Assembly (NCBI RefSeq): GCF_000717275.1
Contig: NZ_JNYV01000002.1
Location: 1,178,001 to 1,242,000 of the forward strand
Direction: 5' to 3'
Origin: Kitasatospora arboriphila
Lineage (GTDB): Bacteria; Actinomycetota; Actinomycetes; Mycobacteriales; Mycobacteriaceae
Length of the DNA stretch: 64,000 bases
Shown here: one piece after another, positions 25,663 to 34,471 of the stretch
Position numbering within the stretch: the first letter of the stretch is position 1
How the letters are laid out: each line of letters begins with the position of its first letter
Notes under the pieces: generated by a model
What the model saw: only the letters and a program-made list of their open reading frames with translations
Database searches by the model: none
What the model was told of the DNA's origin: nothing
Made by a program: the position numbers and the translations under genes

Positions 25663-26397
25663 TCAGTCTGGTTCGGTCGTCGGGGTGCGCAGCAGCTCCT
25701 GCACCTCGTCGTCGGACACCTGAGTGAAGTCGCGGTATGACCGCCCGACCGCCGTGAAGTCGTCAGGTAGTGCGCCGCAGACGATTTCGTCGGCGGCCCC
25801 GGTGAGCAGCGAACAGGTCGACTCCGGTGCGGTACCGGCGGCGACGATCACCTGCGCGGGCCGGCGGCTGCGCACCGCGTCGACCGCCACACGCATGCTG
25901 GCCCCCGTCGCCAGTCCGTCGTCGACGAGGATGACAACCTTGCCGGTCACCTCGGCGGGTGGGCGCCCCTCCCGATACACCTTCTCGCGGCGCATCAGTT
26001 CCCGGGTCTCGGCCTCGAGGACGCGCCGGACCTCGTCGCGACTGATGCCGAAGTCGCGGATCATTCGATGATTGAGCACCGGTTCCCCGCCCGAAGCCAC
26101 CGCACCCATCGCGAGTTCTTCGCGTCCGGGGACCCCCAGCTTCCGGACCACCATCGCATCGAGTGGGGCATTGAGCGCATAGGCGATCTCCCAGGCGACG
26201 GGCACGCCCCCGCGAGCGAGTCCCAGCACGAGAACGTCCTGGCGGTCGGCGAGTTCGAGCTCGCCGTACTTGAGCTGGTCGCCGAGAGCTCGGCCTGCCG
26301 CACGTCGGTCCGGGAACTCCCGGGTCTCTTCGCGGCTTCGTCGCAGTCGCATCTGCCTGTCCACCTGCTCCCGTTCACGCTCGGTCTCGGCCGACAT
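25663..26397 (-). CDS. Phosphoribosyltransferase-domain protein
   Basis: Protein of 244 aa. The PRTase core includes DVLVLGLARGGVPVAWEIA, VVRKLGVPGREELAMGAVASGG and the PRPP loop VVILVDDGLATGASM. This type is found as stand-alone regulatory or salvage-like proteins in actinobacteria and the base substrate is unknown. A charged N-terminal helix (ETEREREQVDRQMRLRRSREETREF) precedes the domain. ATG 26397 lies 19 bp after the preceding gene of the leftward cluster; an internal ATG at 26352 is also possible. Confidence 0.78.
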   Translation of the reverse strand: MSAETEREREQVDRQMRLRRSREETREFPDRRAAGRALGDQLKYGELELADRQDVLVLGLARGGVPVAWEIAYALNAPLDAMVVRKLGVPGREELAMGAVASGGEPVLNHRMIRDFGISRDEVRRVLEAETRELMRREKVYREGRPPAEVTGKVVILVDDGLATGASMRVAVDAVRSRRPAQVIVAAGTAPESTCSLLTGAADEIVCGALPDDFTAVGRSYRDFTQVSDDEVQELLRTPTTEPD

Positions 26398-26416
26398 CTC
26401 CGCCGGCGCGGCGTTG

Positions 26417-26959
26417 CTAGAAGAACTGGGCGGTGGTGATGCACGGCCGGCCGGCTTCGTCGACCACCTGATACACCGCCCGCGTCTTCTCCGAGATGTC
26501 ACCTTGCTCCCACGAGAATGCCACGATCACCTCGACTTGGGCAGAGGGCGCAGGGCGCGCCACCACCGCCATCGAATCGATGGTCAAGGTGCTCGACGAA
26601 TTACGCGTCTTGAGCTGGTCGGTGGACGTGATCAGGTCGGGCAACGTCTTCTTGGCGAACTCGCCACAGCTGTTCGCCTTGAACACCGCAACCTGCTCGT
26701 CCGCGGTCGCCGGGCCCACGTCGTACATGCTGCGCGTCACCGCGGTCGCGACGTCGCGGGCCTGCTGATCGGTGATCGTCGGGCCGGCCGGCGTGGTCGG
26801 TGAACGTGTCTCGCCGTCACCGTTGTCGGGGGCGGTGAGTGTCGCGACGACGGCGGTGAGCGCCACGAGCACGATCAGCACGCCTCCGAGGACCAGTAGC
26901 AGTCGGAGGCGGCGGTGTGACCCGGGCGGACGGGTCGGGCGCACATGTGGGTCCGTCAT
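26417..26959 (-). CDS. Membrane-anchored NTF2-like protein of unknown function (B)
   Basis: Protein of 180 aa. A short basic cytoplasmic tail (HVRPTRPPGSHRRLR) precedes one transmembrane helix (LLLVLGGVLIVLVALTAVVATL), a Thr/Pro-rich spacer, and an extracytoplasmic domain of alpha-plus-beta character (QQARDVATAVTRSMYDV ... STLTIDSMAVVARP) that looks NTF2-like, as in Mce-associated proteins. Two Cys residues (about 98 and 174) could form a disulphide. It shares a TGATG overlap with the gene before it, and the pair follows gatD. Confidence 0.65.
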   Translation of the reverse strand: MTDPHVRPTRPPGSHRRLRLLLVLGGVLIVLVALTAVVATLTAPDNGDGETRSPTTPAGPTITDQQARDVATAVTRSMYDVGPATADEQVAVFKANSCGEFAKKTLPDLITSTDQLKTRNSSSTLTIDSMAVVARPAPSAQVEVIVAFSWEQGDISEKTRAVYQVVDEAGRPCITTAQFF

Positions 26960-27516
26960 CACAACACCTTCATCAGGTTGACGCACAGGGGGATTGCGGA
27001 ACGGCTCACGGTGAACTCGATGGCAGCGGGTTCGATGGGGGCCGGTTCGGAGTTGTCCTGACTCGCGGACACCTCGAAGACCGCGAGCACGGTCACCGAC
27101 TCCGCGTCTTGCCGGGCGATGCCGTAGTGCGCGTTGCTGGTCACCAGGCTGCGGCCGGTGGTGGTGACAGTCTGCAGCAGCGAATCGGCGGTGCCGTTCC
27201 ACTCCTGAAGGGCCGTTCCACAGAGCAGGGCCTGCGCGGACTTCATCGTCGATCTGATGGTGTCAGGGGTGAAATTGTAGATCGATTCCGTGGTGGCGCG
27301 CACCGTGTCGAGGATGGTGTCTTCGTTCGACACGGTGGTAGACGTGGTAGGAGCGCTGGTGGGCGAATCGTCTTCGCCCACAACCGACCACGTGATCATC
27401 CACGTTGCGGTGACCGCCACCGCGACCACCACCAGGGCGACGGCGAACAACGCGGGGGCGGCGCGGCGTTGGCCGCCCGGATGTGGTGATGTGGGCGTCG
27501 ACCGAGGAGATGTCAT
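26959..27516 (-). CDS. Membrane-anchored NTF2-like protein of unknown function (A)
   Basis: Protein of about 185 aa with the same architecture as the next gene downstream: Ser/Pro-rich cytoplasmic tail, one transmembrane helix (APALFAVALVVVAVAVTATW), a Thr-rich spacer and an extracellular domain (ILDTVRATTESIYNFTPDTI ... GRSLVTSNAHYGIARQD). The two are probably distant paralogues. ATG 27516 was preferred over a GTG at 27570 because the latter overlaps gatD by 32 bp. Its stop overlaps the start of the downstream paralogue. Confidence 0.65.
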   Translation of the reverse strand: MTSPRSTPTSPHPGGQRRAAPALFAVALVVVAVAVTATWMITWSVVGEDDSPTSAPTTSTTVSNEDTILDTVRATTESIYNFTPDTIRSTMKSAQALLCGTALQEWNGTADSLLQTVTTTGRSLVTSNAHYGIARQDAESVTVLAVFEVSASQDNSEPAPIEPAAIEFTVSRSAIPLCVNLMKVL

Positions 27517-27538
27517 CGGTGCCGGGGTCTGGAGGTCG

Positions 27539-28264
27539 TCACCCTCGACGGCCCGCGGCAAGGCGCTCACGGCGCAGCAGATCGACCTCTGCCAACGGCA
27601 GTGGATCGAGTTGTTCGACGCCCAGCGCGCGGGCGAGCAGCTTGTCGGCCAGCTCGGGATTGCGGGCCAGGGCAGGGCCGTGCATGTAGGTTCCGATCAC
27701 CGAACCCTGCACCACGCCTTCCACCTTCTCGCCCGCGCCGTTGCCGACGCCGTGCTTCACCTTGCCCAGCGCGTGGGCATCCGGCCCGAGAGTGGTTCCC
27801 CCGCGGTGGTTTTCGAATCCCGTCAGTGGGGTGGTGAGACCGGAGACCGGTGACGGTTCGGTGATCAGCTCGCCGATGCTGCGTTTGTCCTGCGGTGTGG
27901 TTGTCACGTCGAGCATTGAGATCCCCTCGACGCGCTCACCGGAAGATGTCTCGTACCAGTGCCCGAGTACCTGGATGGCGGCACAGATGGCAAGAACGGG
28001 CCGGCCTGCTTCTGCCGCGCGTTGCAGGCCCGGGTATTTGGTCAGGTGTCGCGTGGCCAGCCGTTGTGCGTAGTCCTCGGCGCCGCCGAGGGTATAGACG
28101 TCGAGCGATTCGGGCACGGGATCGGTGAGGTTGATCTGGATGATCTCCGCCTCGATGCCTCGCATGCGTGCGCGCTGGCGCAACACCAGGGCGTTACCGC
28201 CGTCGCCGTAGGTGCCCATCACATCGGGGAGTACCAGTCCGATGCGCAATGTGGAGTCGGACAT
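27539..28264 (-). CDS. gatD: Lipid II isoglutaminyl synthase, glutaminase subunit GatD
   Basis: Type 1 glutamine amidotransferase (CobB/CobQ-like) of 241 aa. The nucleophile Cys94 lies in LAICAAIQVLG, and a catalytic His is in TYMHGPALARNP. GatD releases ammonia that MurT uses to amidate the alpha-carboxyl of D-iso-glutamate in lipid II, a step needed for peptidoglycan cross-linking. Its ATG overlaps the murT stop (TGATG), fitting a stoichiometric complex. Mycobacterial equivalents are Rv3713/Rv3712. Confidence 0.92.
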   Translation of the reverse strand: MSDSTLRIGLVLPDVMGTYGDGGNALVLRQRARMRGIEAEIIQINLTDPVPESLDVYTLGGAEDYAQRLATRHLTKYPGLQRAAEAGRPVLAICAAIQVLGHWYETSSGERVEGISMLDVTTTPQDKRSIGELITEPSPVSGLTTPLTGFENHRGGTTLGPDAHALGKVKHGVGNGAGEKVEGVVQGSVIGTYMHGPALARNPELADKLLARALGVEQLDPLPLAEVDLLRRERLAAGRRG

Positions 28265-29535
28265 CAGCGAATTCCCTTCTGCGCGCGCGCCAATGCGTTG
28301 TTGAGGTCGCGAAAAGCGGTGTAGTTGGCGAGTACCTCCACCCGGCCGGGCGGGCAGGACTCGATGGCGGCCATCGGATCACCGATGGTGGTGTGCTCGG
28401 CGCCCGCGTAGATCAACCGGACACCGAGGTCGGTGGCGCGTTCGCCGGAAGCGACCACCTGCATGTTCTCGAATGCTTCGAAACGCACGTCCCACAGCCA
28501 CGAGAGGTCCTCGCCGTCCGGCACCTGACCGTTGACGGCGATGACCAGGCCGTCGGCGTCCTGGTCGATCATCGCCATCGCTTCCTGCCATCCCGCAGGG
28601 TTTTTCGCCAGCAGCATGCGGACGCGATGTTGGCCGATCTGCTGTACCGAGTATCGGCCCGCGACCTCGCCGACGGTGCCCACCGCGGCAATGGCTTTCG
28701 CGGGGTCGGCGCCCAATGCCACTGCCGCGGCAACGGCCTGCGCCGCGTTGCCGCGGTTGGCGTTGCCGGGCACTGCGAGCGTCATCGGGTGCTCGAAACC
28801 GTCTGGTCCGTAGAGGTTCTTGTCGTCGAACCACCAGTCGGGGGCCGGCCGCTCGAAATCGGTTCCGGTGGAATACCAGTGGGAACCGTCACGCAGAATC
28901 GGCTCACCCGAACGGGGACAGCTCACCGAATCGCCGGCCCATCCTGCGCCCGCAGCGACCCACACCACCTTCGGTGCGTCGTAGGCGGCAGAGGTCACCA
29001 GCACGTCATCGCAGTTGGCGATCACGGTGGTCTCCGGGTGCCGTGCGATCCCGTCACGCAGCCGACGCTCGATCATGTTGATCTCGCCGACCCGATCGAG
29101 CTGGTCTCGTGAGAGGTTCAGCAAGATCAGCGCTTCGGGGTTCACGGCGTCGCTCACGTGGGGGACGTGCAGTTCGTCGACTTCCAACGCAGCCCACTCG
29201 GCGGGACGGTTCAACGACAGGGCGGCGACGATGCCTGCGTCCATGTTGGCGCCGTCGGCCTGTGAAGCCACCTCGCCGAGATCGGCCAGTGCTGCCGCCG
29301 TCATGCGGGTGGTGGTCGATTTTCCGTTCGTTCCGGTGACGACCACCGATCGCTTCCCGCGCGCGAGCGCAGCCATCAGGGTGGGGTCGATCTTGAGGGC
29401 CACCAGGCCGCCGATCATCGAGCCCTTCCCGCGACCGGTTTTCTGCGACGCCCATCGCGCCGTGGCAGCGGCTCGCAGGGCGAGTCGTGCCCGCATCGGC
29501 AAGCCTGTGGAACTCTTTCGGTCCTCGTCACGCAT
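28264..29535 (-). CDS. murT: Lipid II isoglutaminyl synthase, ligase subunit MurT
   Basis: Mur-ligase-like protein of 423 aa. The ATP loop is VVVTGTNGKSTTTRM (residues 64-78); the central domain has ALEVDELHVPHV and ILLNLSRDQLDRVGE, and a DUF1727 domain forms the C-terminus. In firmicute MurT a four-Cys zinc ribbon sits near residues 205-230. Here only Cys206 (SCPRSGEPIL) remains, so the ribbon is degenerate. The start gives MRDEDRKSSTGLP; no strong ribosome-binding site is visible. It is first in a leftward cluster of five genes. Confidence 0.9.
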   Translation of the reverse strand: MRDEDRKSSTGLPMRARLALRAAATARWASQKTGRGKGSMIGGLVALKIDPTLMAALARGKRSVVVTGTNGKSTTTRMTAAALADLGEVASQADGANMDAGIVAALSLNRPAEWAALEVDELHVPHVSDAVNPEALILLNLSRDQLDRVGEINMIERRLRDGIARHPETTVIANCDDVLVTSAAYDAPKVVWVAAGAGWAGDSVSCPRSGEPILRDGSHWYSTGTDFERPAPDWWFDDKNLYGPDGFEHPMTLAVPGNANRGNAAQAVAAAVALGADPAKAIAAVGTVGEVAGRYSVQQIGQHRVRMLLAKNPAGWQEAMAMIDQDADGLVIAVNGQVPDGEDLSWLWDVRFEAFENMQVVASGERATDLGVRLIYAGAEHTTIGDPMAAIESCPPGRVEVLANYTAFRDLNNALARAQKGIR

Positions 29536-29582
29536 GGCTGCGAGTTTGTCATATGCCGCCCGGCGTCCGCCGTATGTGCAAG

Positions 29583-30521
29583 TCAGGGGACCGCCATCGG
29601 TTCGTCGGTGGACGAGGGTTCGAGGTTCTTCGCTTTGGCGGTTTTCGACTTGGCGCCGGTCACTCCCGCGAAGCAACCGATGATCACCACTGCTCCGCCG
29701 ACCAGCTCCCAGACCGTCGGTGTCTCCCCGAGAATCGCCCAGGCCGCGCTGATGCCGACTATCGGGACGAGCAACGAGAACGGTGCGACCTTGGATGCCG
29801 GATGCCGTGTCATCAGGTAAGCCCAGAGCCCTGCGCCACCGATGGTGCCGAGAACCACGATGTAGGCCAGGCCGCCGAGGGCCACGAGGCCTGTGTGCGT
29901 TCCCACTGTGGCGATCGACTCGAACCCGGCGGACGGTCCTTCGACGGCCAAGCTGAGGGCATAGAGCGGGATCGGTGGGATCACGGACATCCACAACGCC
30001 AGGTAGAGGGCGTTGCGGGGATGGGCAAGCCGTGACCCGATGTTTCCGAAGGCCCAGCCGAGCCCGGCGAGAAGCGTGAGGAGGACCGGGATCAATCCCG
30101 CAGAGGCCCCGTGTGCGGCGCGGTCCACGCCGATCACCACCATGCCGCCGACGGCCACGGTGATCCCGGCCGTCTGTCGCAGCGACATCTTCTCGCCGAG
30201 CAGGAGGACACACAGGATGACCGTGAACGGGGCCGACGACTGGAGCACCAGGGAGGCCAACCCGGTTGGCATGCCCTGGTCCATCGCGAGGAACAGGAAA
30301 GCGAATTGCAGCGTGCCGAAACCGAATCCGTAGAGCAGGAACCAGCGCAGGGGAACGTCGGGTCGCGGTACGAACAGGATCACCGGAATGGCCATCACGG
30401 CAAAACGCAAGGCCGCGAAGAACAGTGGCGGGAAGTGTTCGAGCCCGGCGTGGATCGCGAGGAAGTTCAGGCCCCAGAACACCACGACGGTCAGAGCCAG
30501 CAGGCGATCGCGGAGTGTCAT
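29583..30521 (-). CDS. EamA/DMT-family transporter
   Basis: Ten-helix DMT transporter of 312 aa made of two EamA repeats (residues about 8-135 and 145-285). The start is RLLALTVVVFWGLNFLAIHAGL and the loop PTGLASLVLQSSAPFTVILCVLLLGEKMSLRQ is characteristic. A Lys/Ser/Thr-rich cytoplasmic tail follows. Relatives include O-acetylserine/cysteine exporters such as EamA/YdeD, but the substrate cannot be assigned. It is a monocistronic leftward gene. Confidence 0.82.
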   Translation of the reverse strand: MTLRDRLLALTVVVFWGLNFLAIHAGLEHFPPLFFAALRFAVMAIPVILFVPRPDVPLRWFLLYGFGFGTLQFAFLFLAMDQGMPTGLASLVLQSSAPFTVILCVLLLGEKMSLRQTAGITVAVGGMVVIGVDRAAHGASAGLIPVLLTLLAGLGWAFGNIGSRLAHPRNALYLALWMSVIPPIPLYALSLAVEGPSAGFESIATVGTHTGLVALGGLAYIVVLGTIGGAGLWAYLMTRHPASKVAPFSLLVPIVGISAAWAILGETPTVWELVGGAVVIIGCFAGVTGAKSKTAKAKNLEPSSTDEPMAVP

Positions 30522-30591
30522 GGGGACAATTCTCTGGGCAATTGAAGGTTCAGTTCAATCGAATAAAACTGCATCGGTCGTGTAGCTGAAC

Positions 30592-31830
30592 TTAACCTTT
30601 GGTGGTGAGTACCCCACACGGTTCATTCGGCCCGAATGCCAGCCAGTCGGGCAGCGCCGTGGTGAACTCCGCACGGATGGCCGGATCGGCCATCGTCCGC
30701 CAGTCGACCTGCGTGTCCGCCTCGGGTTCGTACCTGTCCCATTCGACCCAATTGACCATCTTCAGGAGGGGGAATTCGTCGGGCACCGTGGGCGCGAAGA
30801 TCTGGGTCCACCACGACTTCTTGATCGCGAGGGCGCCGGGGCCTTCGGGCTCGCCGGGGTTGAACAGAGCTGCGGTCTCCGGGATCGCCACCGGCTTGTT
30901 GCGCTGGGTGCCGTATTCGTCGTAGAAGTCGGGCAATACGGTGTCGTCGCCGTTCGCCCCGACATAGCTCCCCGTCAGTTGCTGCGCGAACTTGTTCGGT
31001 TCGGCGAGTTCGTTCTCGCTCCAGGGAAAGCGGTTGCCCCAGTGATAGAGCGACATCCCGACCCAATCAACCGATTCATCGCCGGGGTAGAAGGCGGCGT
31101 AGGGGTCGTCTTCGCGCGTCAGCTGTCCGTTGCGATCACTGTCCAGGTCTGCGAACTCGGCTGTGCCGGGCGCCGGCGAGTATTCACCGTCGGCGAAGGG
31201 ATATCCACCGGCGTAGCTGGGAGCCCACATCATCGCCGAGCCGGGAGCGGCGGCGTGCACGGCCGCAGCGACGCGAGCGAAAGTCTCTTTGTAGAGCGCC
31301 GGTTGCTGACCCCACGGATACCAGGAGCCGTTCATCTCATGGGCGAAGCGGACGACAACCGGGACTCCGGACTCGTTGAACTCTGCAAGATCGGCGGCAA
31401 AGGCGTCGGCGACCTCAGGGGTCACCCTGCGCAGGCCACCCGACGGCTGCACTGTCAGCAGCAGCACTTTTCCGTCTTCGCGGACGGTGTCGACGGTCTG
31501 TCTCAAGTCGGCCCGGGCGGCATCGTCGTAGGGGATCTCGGTGAAGAACACCGTCACCGCAGGATGGCTACCTAGGTTCTCCGAGTAGTCCGCAATCGTT
31601 GTCTTCTCCCAGTCGAAACTGGCGCCGTACCAGACCCCGGTGGACGGTGACACGGAATCTGATACCGCTGCGGCGCAATCGATTGTCTTGTCGTCGGCTT
31701 CCGAGTCGGATGTCACGTACATGTTGCCGACTCCGATGGCCAACGCCACCACTCCCGCCGCGATCGGCGCCCAGAAAGTCCTGATGAAATACCCGAGCCG
31801 GCGACCGAACGTTTTGAGATGAAGCGTCAC
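30592..31830 (-). CDS. Membrane-anchored GH26-like glycoside hydrolase
   Basis: Protein of about 412 aa with an N-terminal membrane anchor (FWAPIAAGVVALAIGVGNMYV, about residues 18-38) and an extracellular TIM-barrel domain. The acid/base motif is VVRFAHEMNGSWYPWGQ and a second conserved Glu, the likely nucleophile, is in KPVAIPETAALF. GH26 enzymes are mostly beta-mannanases, with some beta-glucan relatives; a capsule or cell-envelope substrate is possible. The GTG start overlaps the stop of the RsbW-like kinase gene (GTGA), so translation is coupled to it. Confidence 0.77.
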   Translation of the reverse strand: MTLHLKTFGRRLGYFIRTFWAPIAAGVVALAIGVGNMYVTSDSEADDKTIDCAAAVSDSVSPSTGVWYGASFDWEKTTIADYSENLGSHPAVTVFFTEIPYDDAARADLRQTVDTVREDGKVLLLTVQPSGGLRRVTPEVADAFAADLAEFNESGVPVVVRFAHEMNGSWYPWGQQPALYKETFARVAAAVHAAAPGSAMMWAPSYAGGYPFADGEYSPAPGTAEFADLDSDRNGQLTREDDPYAAFYPGDESVDWVGMSLYHWGNRFPWSENELAEPNKFAQQLTGSYVGANGDDTVLPDFYDEYGTQRNKPVAIPETAALFNPGEPEGPGALAIKKSWWTQIFAPTVPDEFPLLKMVNWVEWDRYEPEADTQVDWRTMADPAIRAEFTTALPDWLAFGPNEPCGVLTTKG

Positions 31831-32279
31831 CCTGTTGACGATAACGAATATGCCCGCACTTGGACCCACTCCAGAGTCAAAGTGGTGCCCGAAGCTTCTT
31901 TGACGAACACGGGCCGATCACACAACGCCCGGATGAGTGGGATGCCTCGGCCGCGGAAGCGGTTGCCCGCGGGCAGTCGCCATCGGCCTCGATCGGACAC
32001 GGTCACCGACAGGTGGTCAGTCGAGGGGGAGTGGCGTGCCTCGATCGACATGGTGCCCGGGTGCGGGTCATCGACGTAAGCGTGTTCGGCCGAATTGGCG
32101 AGAGCCTCATAAGCCGCCAGGACGATGGCGTACAGATGTTCGTCCGAGACCGCGAAGTTCTCGCCCAGCCATCGTCCGAACTCCTGACGCAGGTGGCTGG
32201 CTCCCGCAGCGGTCGCCGGCACGTCCACACGGCTGAACGCGGTGTCGTCATACGAGTCTGCTACCGGTTGTAGGGACAT
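31827..32279 (-). CDS. RsbW-like HATPase (anti-sigma/serine kinase family)
   Basis: Protein of 150 aa with a GHKL ATPase fold of the HATPase_c_2 type: the N-box is ALANSAEHAYVDD and the G1-like motif is VSDRGRWRLP with RGRGIPLIRALCD. Stand-alone proteins of this kind bind a sigma factor or an anti-sigma antagonist and may phosphorylate it. No sigma factor or STAS antagonist is adjacent. Its stop is within the start of the GH26-like gene, an uncommon pairing. Confidence 0.78.
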   Translation of the reverse strand: MSLQPVADSYDDTAFSRVDVPATAAGASHLRQEFGRWLGENFAVSDEHLYAIVLAAYEALANSAEHAYVDDPHPGTMSIEARHSPSTDHLSVTVSDRGRWRLPAGNRFRGRGIPLIRALCDRPVFVKEASGTTLTLEWVQVRAYSLSSTG

Positions 32280-32534
32280 GGTCTTTGCCTACCCAGTCGC
32301 CGGCGAACTATGCACGGATGGGTGGAGAGCCCCCGAATGAGTGGCCCGGATCACTCACACAACCGATGGGTGCCGACGAGTCTGCGATCGGGGAAGGTTC
32401 GGCCTCCTCGGTTCCGCGTTGATACAGTCAGGTGATTTTTTCGGTGGTGCGGGCGCAGAGCGTTGCTACACATCACGGCTGTCGGGGGGCGGCCAGTACG
32501 TCGATGCAGTAGTGACCTGGGGGAGTCCATCACC

Positions 32535-33644
32535 GTGGAGTTTCTTCGTTCGTGGTGGCGGCAGCCGTTCGACTACCAGTGGACGGTCAACTATCACCGA
32601 GTGCGTGGAACGCTGGCAGTCAATCGAATATCCGTCGGGCTGTGGTGCTGCTGCTTCAGCGTCGGAGCCTTCTGTGCACTGACGTCACCTGCCGGTCCCC
32701 GGGGTGGCGCCCCGATCGACATCCTCGTCGGCGTACTCGCTGTCGCCTGTGCTGTCATCGGGGTCGTCTGGCTTGCCGGGCGCTGGCCCCGCCAGTGGAT
32801 GACCCGACTGTTCGTCGTCTACACCGATGTCGGCGTCGCGGTGGTGCTGTTCACCTTCGCGGATCTGTTCATCGCGATGATGGGTTGCTCGCTGTTCTCG
32901 GTGACCGGTGCGCATGTGACCGCCTTTCACAGTCCGCGGTGGCTGCTGGGTCACCTCGCTTTCGCAACAGCGGTGACGCTGGCTCTCTATGCGTGCGTGG
33001 TGTTGGGCTCGGACGCGGACAAGGGCATCGCCACGGCACTGCTGATGGTGTTGCTGCCGGTTCTGCTGGCCGCGCCGATCATCATGCAGTCGGGCCTGCT
33101 GGATCTGCGCGAGGATGCCAATGATGCATTCCGAGACCACCTGACCCAGCTACGCAATCGTCGTGGCCTCGAAGCGGGGTTTCATCAGCTCCAGTACAGC
33201 GGGATCCCGGTGGGGCTGGCGGTGCTGATGCTCGACATCGACGGCTTCAAACAGATCAACGACCAGCACGGACACAGCGGTGGTGACGCGGTACTCGAAC
33301 TTGTCGCAGCCCGGCTGGTGGATGTCGCCGGTACTCACGCGCTGATCGCCCGCGTGGGCGGCGAGGAGTTCGCGATCACGCTCGTCGGCACCCCCGAGCA
33401 GGCGATCGCATTGGCGCATCGGGTGTGTTCGACGCTGCACAACACCGACGATCGGCATCCGATCACGGTGAGCGTCGGGGTTGCCGTCGCCACCCACCAG
33501 CAGCTGCGGGCGAACAAGCGGCAGCCGAGCACGGCAACCCTGAGGGCGCTGATGAGATCTGCGGACATTGCCATGTACGAGGCGAAAAAGCTTGGTGGTA
33601 ATGGGTTTTCGGTCAATTCCGATCTTGATGACGCAACCTGCTGA
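32535..33644 (+). CDS. Membrane GGDEF diguanylate cyclase
   Basis: Protein of 369 aa. Five or six transmembrane helices (about residues 30-195) are followed by a GGDEF domain. The catalytic site is VGGEEFAI, an active-type GGEEF sequence, with the preceding MLDIDGFKQINDQHGHSGGDAVL metal and substrate motif intact. It should make cyclic di-GMP; no RxxD inhibitory site stands out. The GTG start is 11 nt after GGGGGAG. It diverges from the RsbW-like gene; a -10-like TACAGT lies near 32424. Confidence 0.85.
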   Translation: MEFLRSWWRQPFDYQWTVNYHRVRGTLAVNRISVGLWCCCFSVGAFCALTSPAGPRGGAPIDILVGVLAVACAVIGVVWLAGRWPRQWMTRLFVVYTDVGVAVVLFTFADLFIAMMGCSLFSVTGAHVTAFHSPRWLLGHLAFATAVTLALYACVVLGSDADKGIATALLMVLLPVLLAAPIIMQSGLLDLREDANDAFRDHLTQLRNRRGLEAGFHQLQYSGIPVGLAVLMLDIDGFKQINDQHGHSGGDAVLELVAARLVDVAGTHALIARVGGEEFAITLVGTPEQAIALAHRVCSTLHNTDDRHPITVSVGVAVATHQQLRANKRQPSTATLRALMRSADIAMYEAKKLGGNGFSVNSDLDDATC

Positions 33645-33685
33645 CCGTCGGATCACCGGGACCGGGTGTCACATCGACGACACCC

Positions 33686-33892
33686 TCAGTCGTCGATCCA
33701 TTCCAGCAGATCCCCGGGCTGACATTCGAGTACCCGGCACATGGCTTCCAGGGTGCTGAATCGAACTGCCTTGGCACGGCCGTTCTTCAGCACCGCGACA
33801 TTCGCGGGAGTGAGCCCCACACGCTCGGCGAACTCCCCGACACTCATCTTCCGCTTCGCCAACTCCACGTCGATACGCACGACGATCGACAT
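33686..33892 (-). CDS. Small HTH (XRE/YozG-type) regulator
   Basis: Protein of 68 aa consisting of one helix-turn-helix domain: ELAKRKMSVGEFAERVGLTPANVAVLKNGRAKAVRFSTLEAMCRVLECQPGDLLEW. This compact type (YozG-like) accompanies DUF2975 membrane proteins and is thought to control them. Its ATG overlaps the stop of the DUF2975 gene (TGATG), so the two form a coupled pair. Confidence 0.9.
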   Translation of the reverse strand: MSIVVRIDVELAKRKMSVGEFAERVGLTPANVAVLKNGRAKAVRFSTLEAMCRVLECQPGDLLEWIDD

Positions 33893-34371
33893 CAGATCAC
33901 CGCGTCCATGTCCGACCGCAGCGTGGTGGCCTGGCGCAGCAGTGCACGCATCACGACCATCAACAGGCCCAAGACGGCCCCGCCCATCAGCATCAGGAAG
34001 AGGAGGAGCGGCAAACCTGGATCGTTCGCATTGAAACCGACGAAGAGGAACACGCCGAGAAGTGTGAGCCAGCCGGCGCCGATCGCCCAGACGATTGCCG
34101 TGACCCAGCCGAGTGAGGCGTGGGTGAAGATGCGGTCGCTGCGCACCAGGGTGAGCAACTTCCAGGTGCAGACGATGACCACCTGGGCGCAGAGCACCCA
34201 GAACACGGTGACGGCTGTCGCCGGCCAACGCAGGTAGGCCTGGTCGGGTGACTCCTCGGCCATGTGTGCGAATTGTCCTGGCAGCGACATGGTTTGGAAC
34301 AAGACCAGTATTGCGAAGAGCGATACGAGGAAGACTCGCAGTGCGGTGACAACCCAGCGTTCGTTGAACAT
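33892..34371 (-). CDS. DUF2975 membrane protein
   Basis: Protein of 159 aa with four transmembrane helices (about residues 8-28, 50-72, 88-112 and 120-145) and no visible catalytic motif. DUF2975 proteins pair with a small HTH regulator, as here, and no biochemical function is known. The region after its start contains AT-rich TATTGACATTCG-like promoter sequence near 34385-34405. Confidence 0.82.
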   Translation of the reverse strand: MFNERWVVTALRVFLVSLFAILVLFQTMSLPGQFAHMAEESPDQAYLRWPATAVTVFWVLCAQVVIVCTWKLLTLVRSDRIFTHASLGWVTAIVWAIGAGWLTLLGVFLFVGFNANDPGLPLLLFLMLMGGAVLGLLMVVMRALLRQATTLRSDMDAVI

Positions 34372-34471
34372 GCATCGACTATCACGGCAAATCTATCGAA
34401 TGTCAATAGATCGACCAAAGCGACGAACACAAGGTCTGTCCGGTGTCGGTGATATGGATGGGCTGTCGAAC

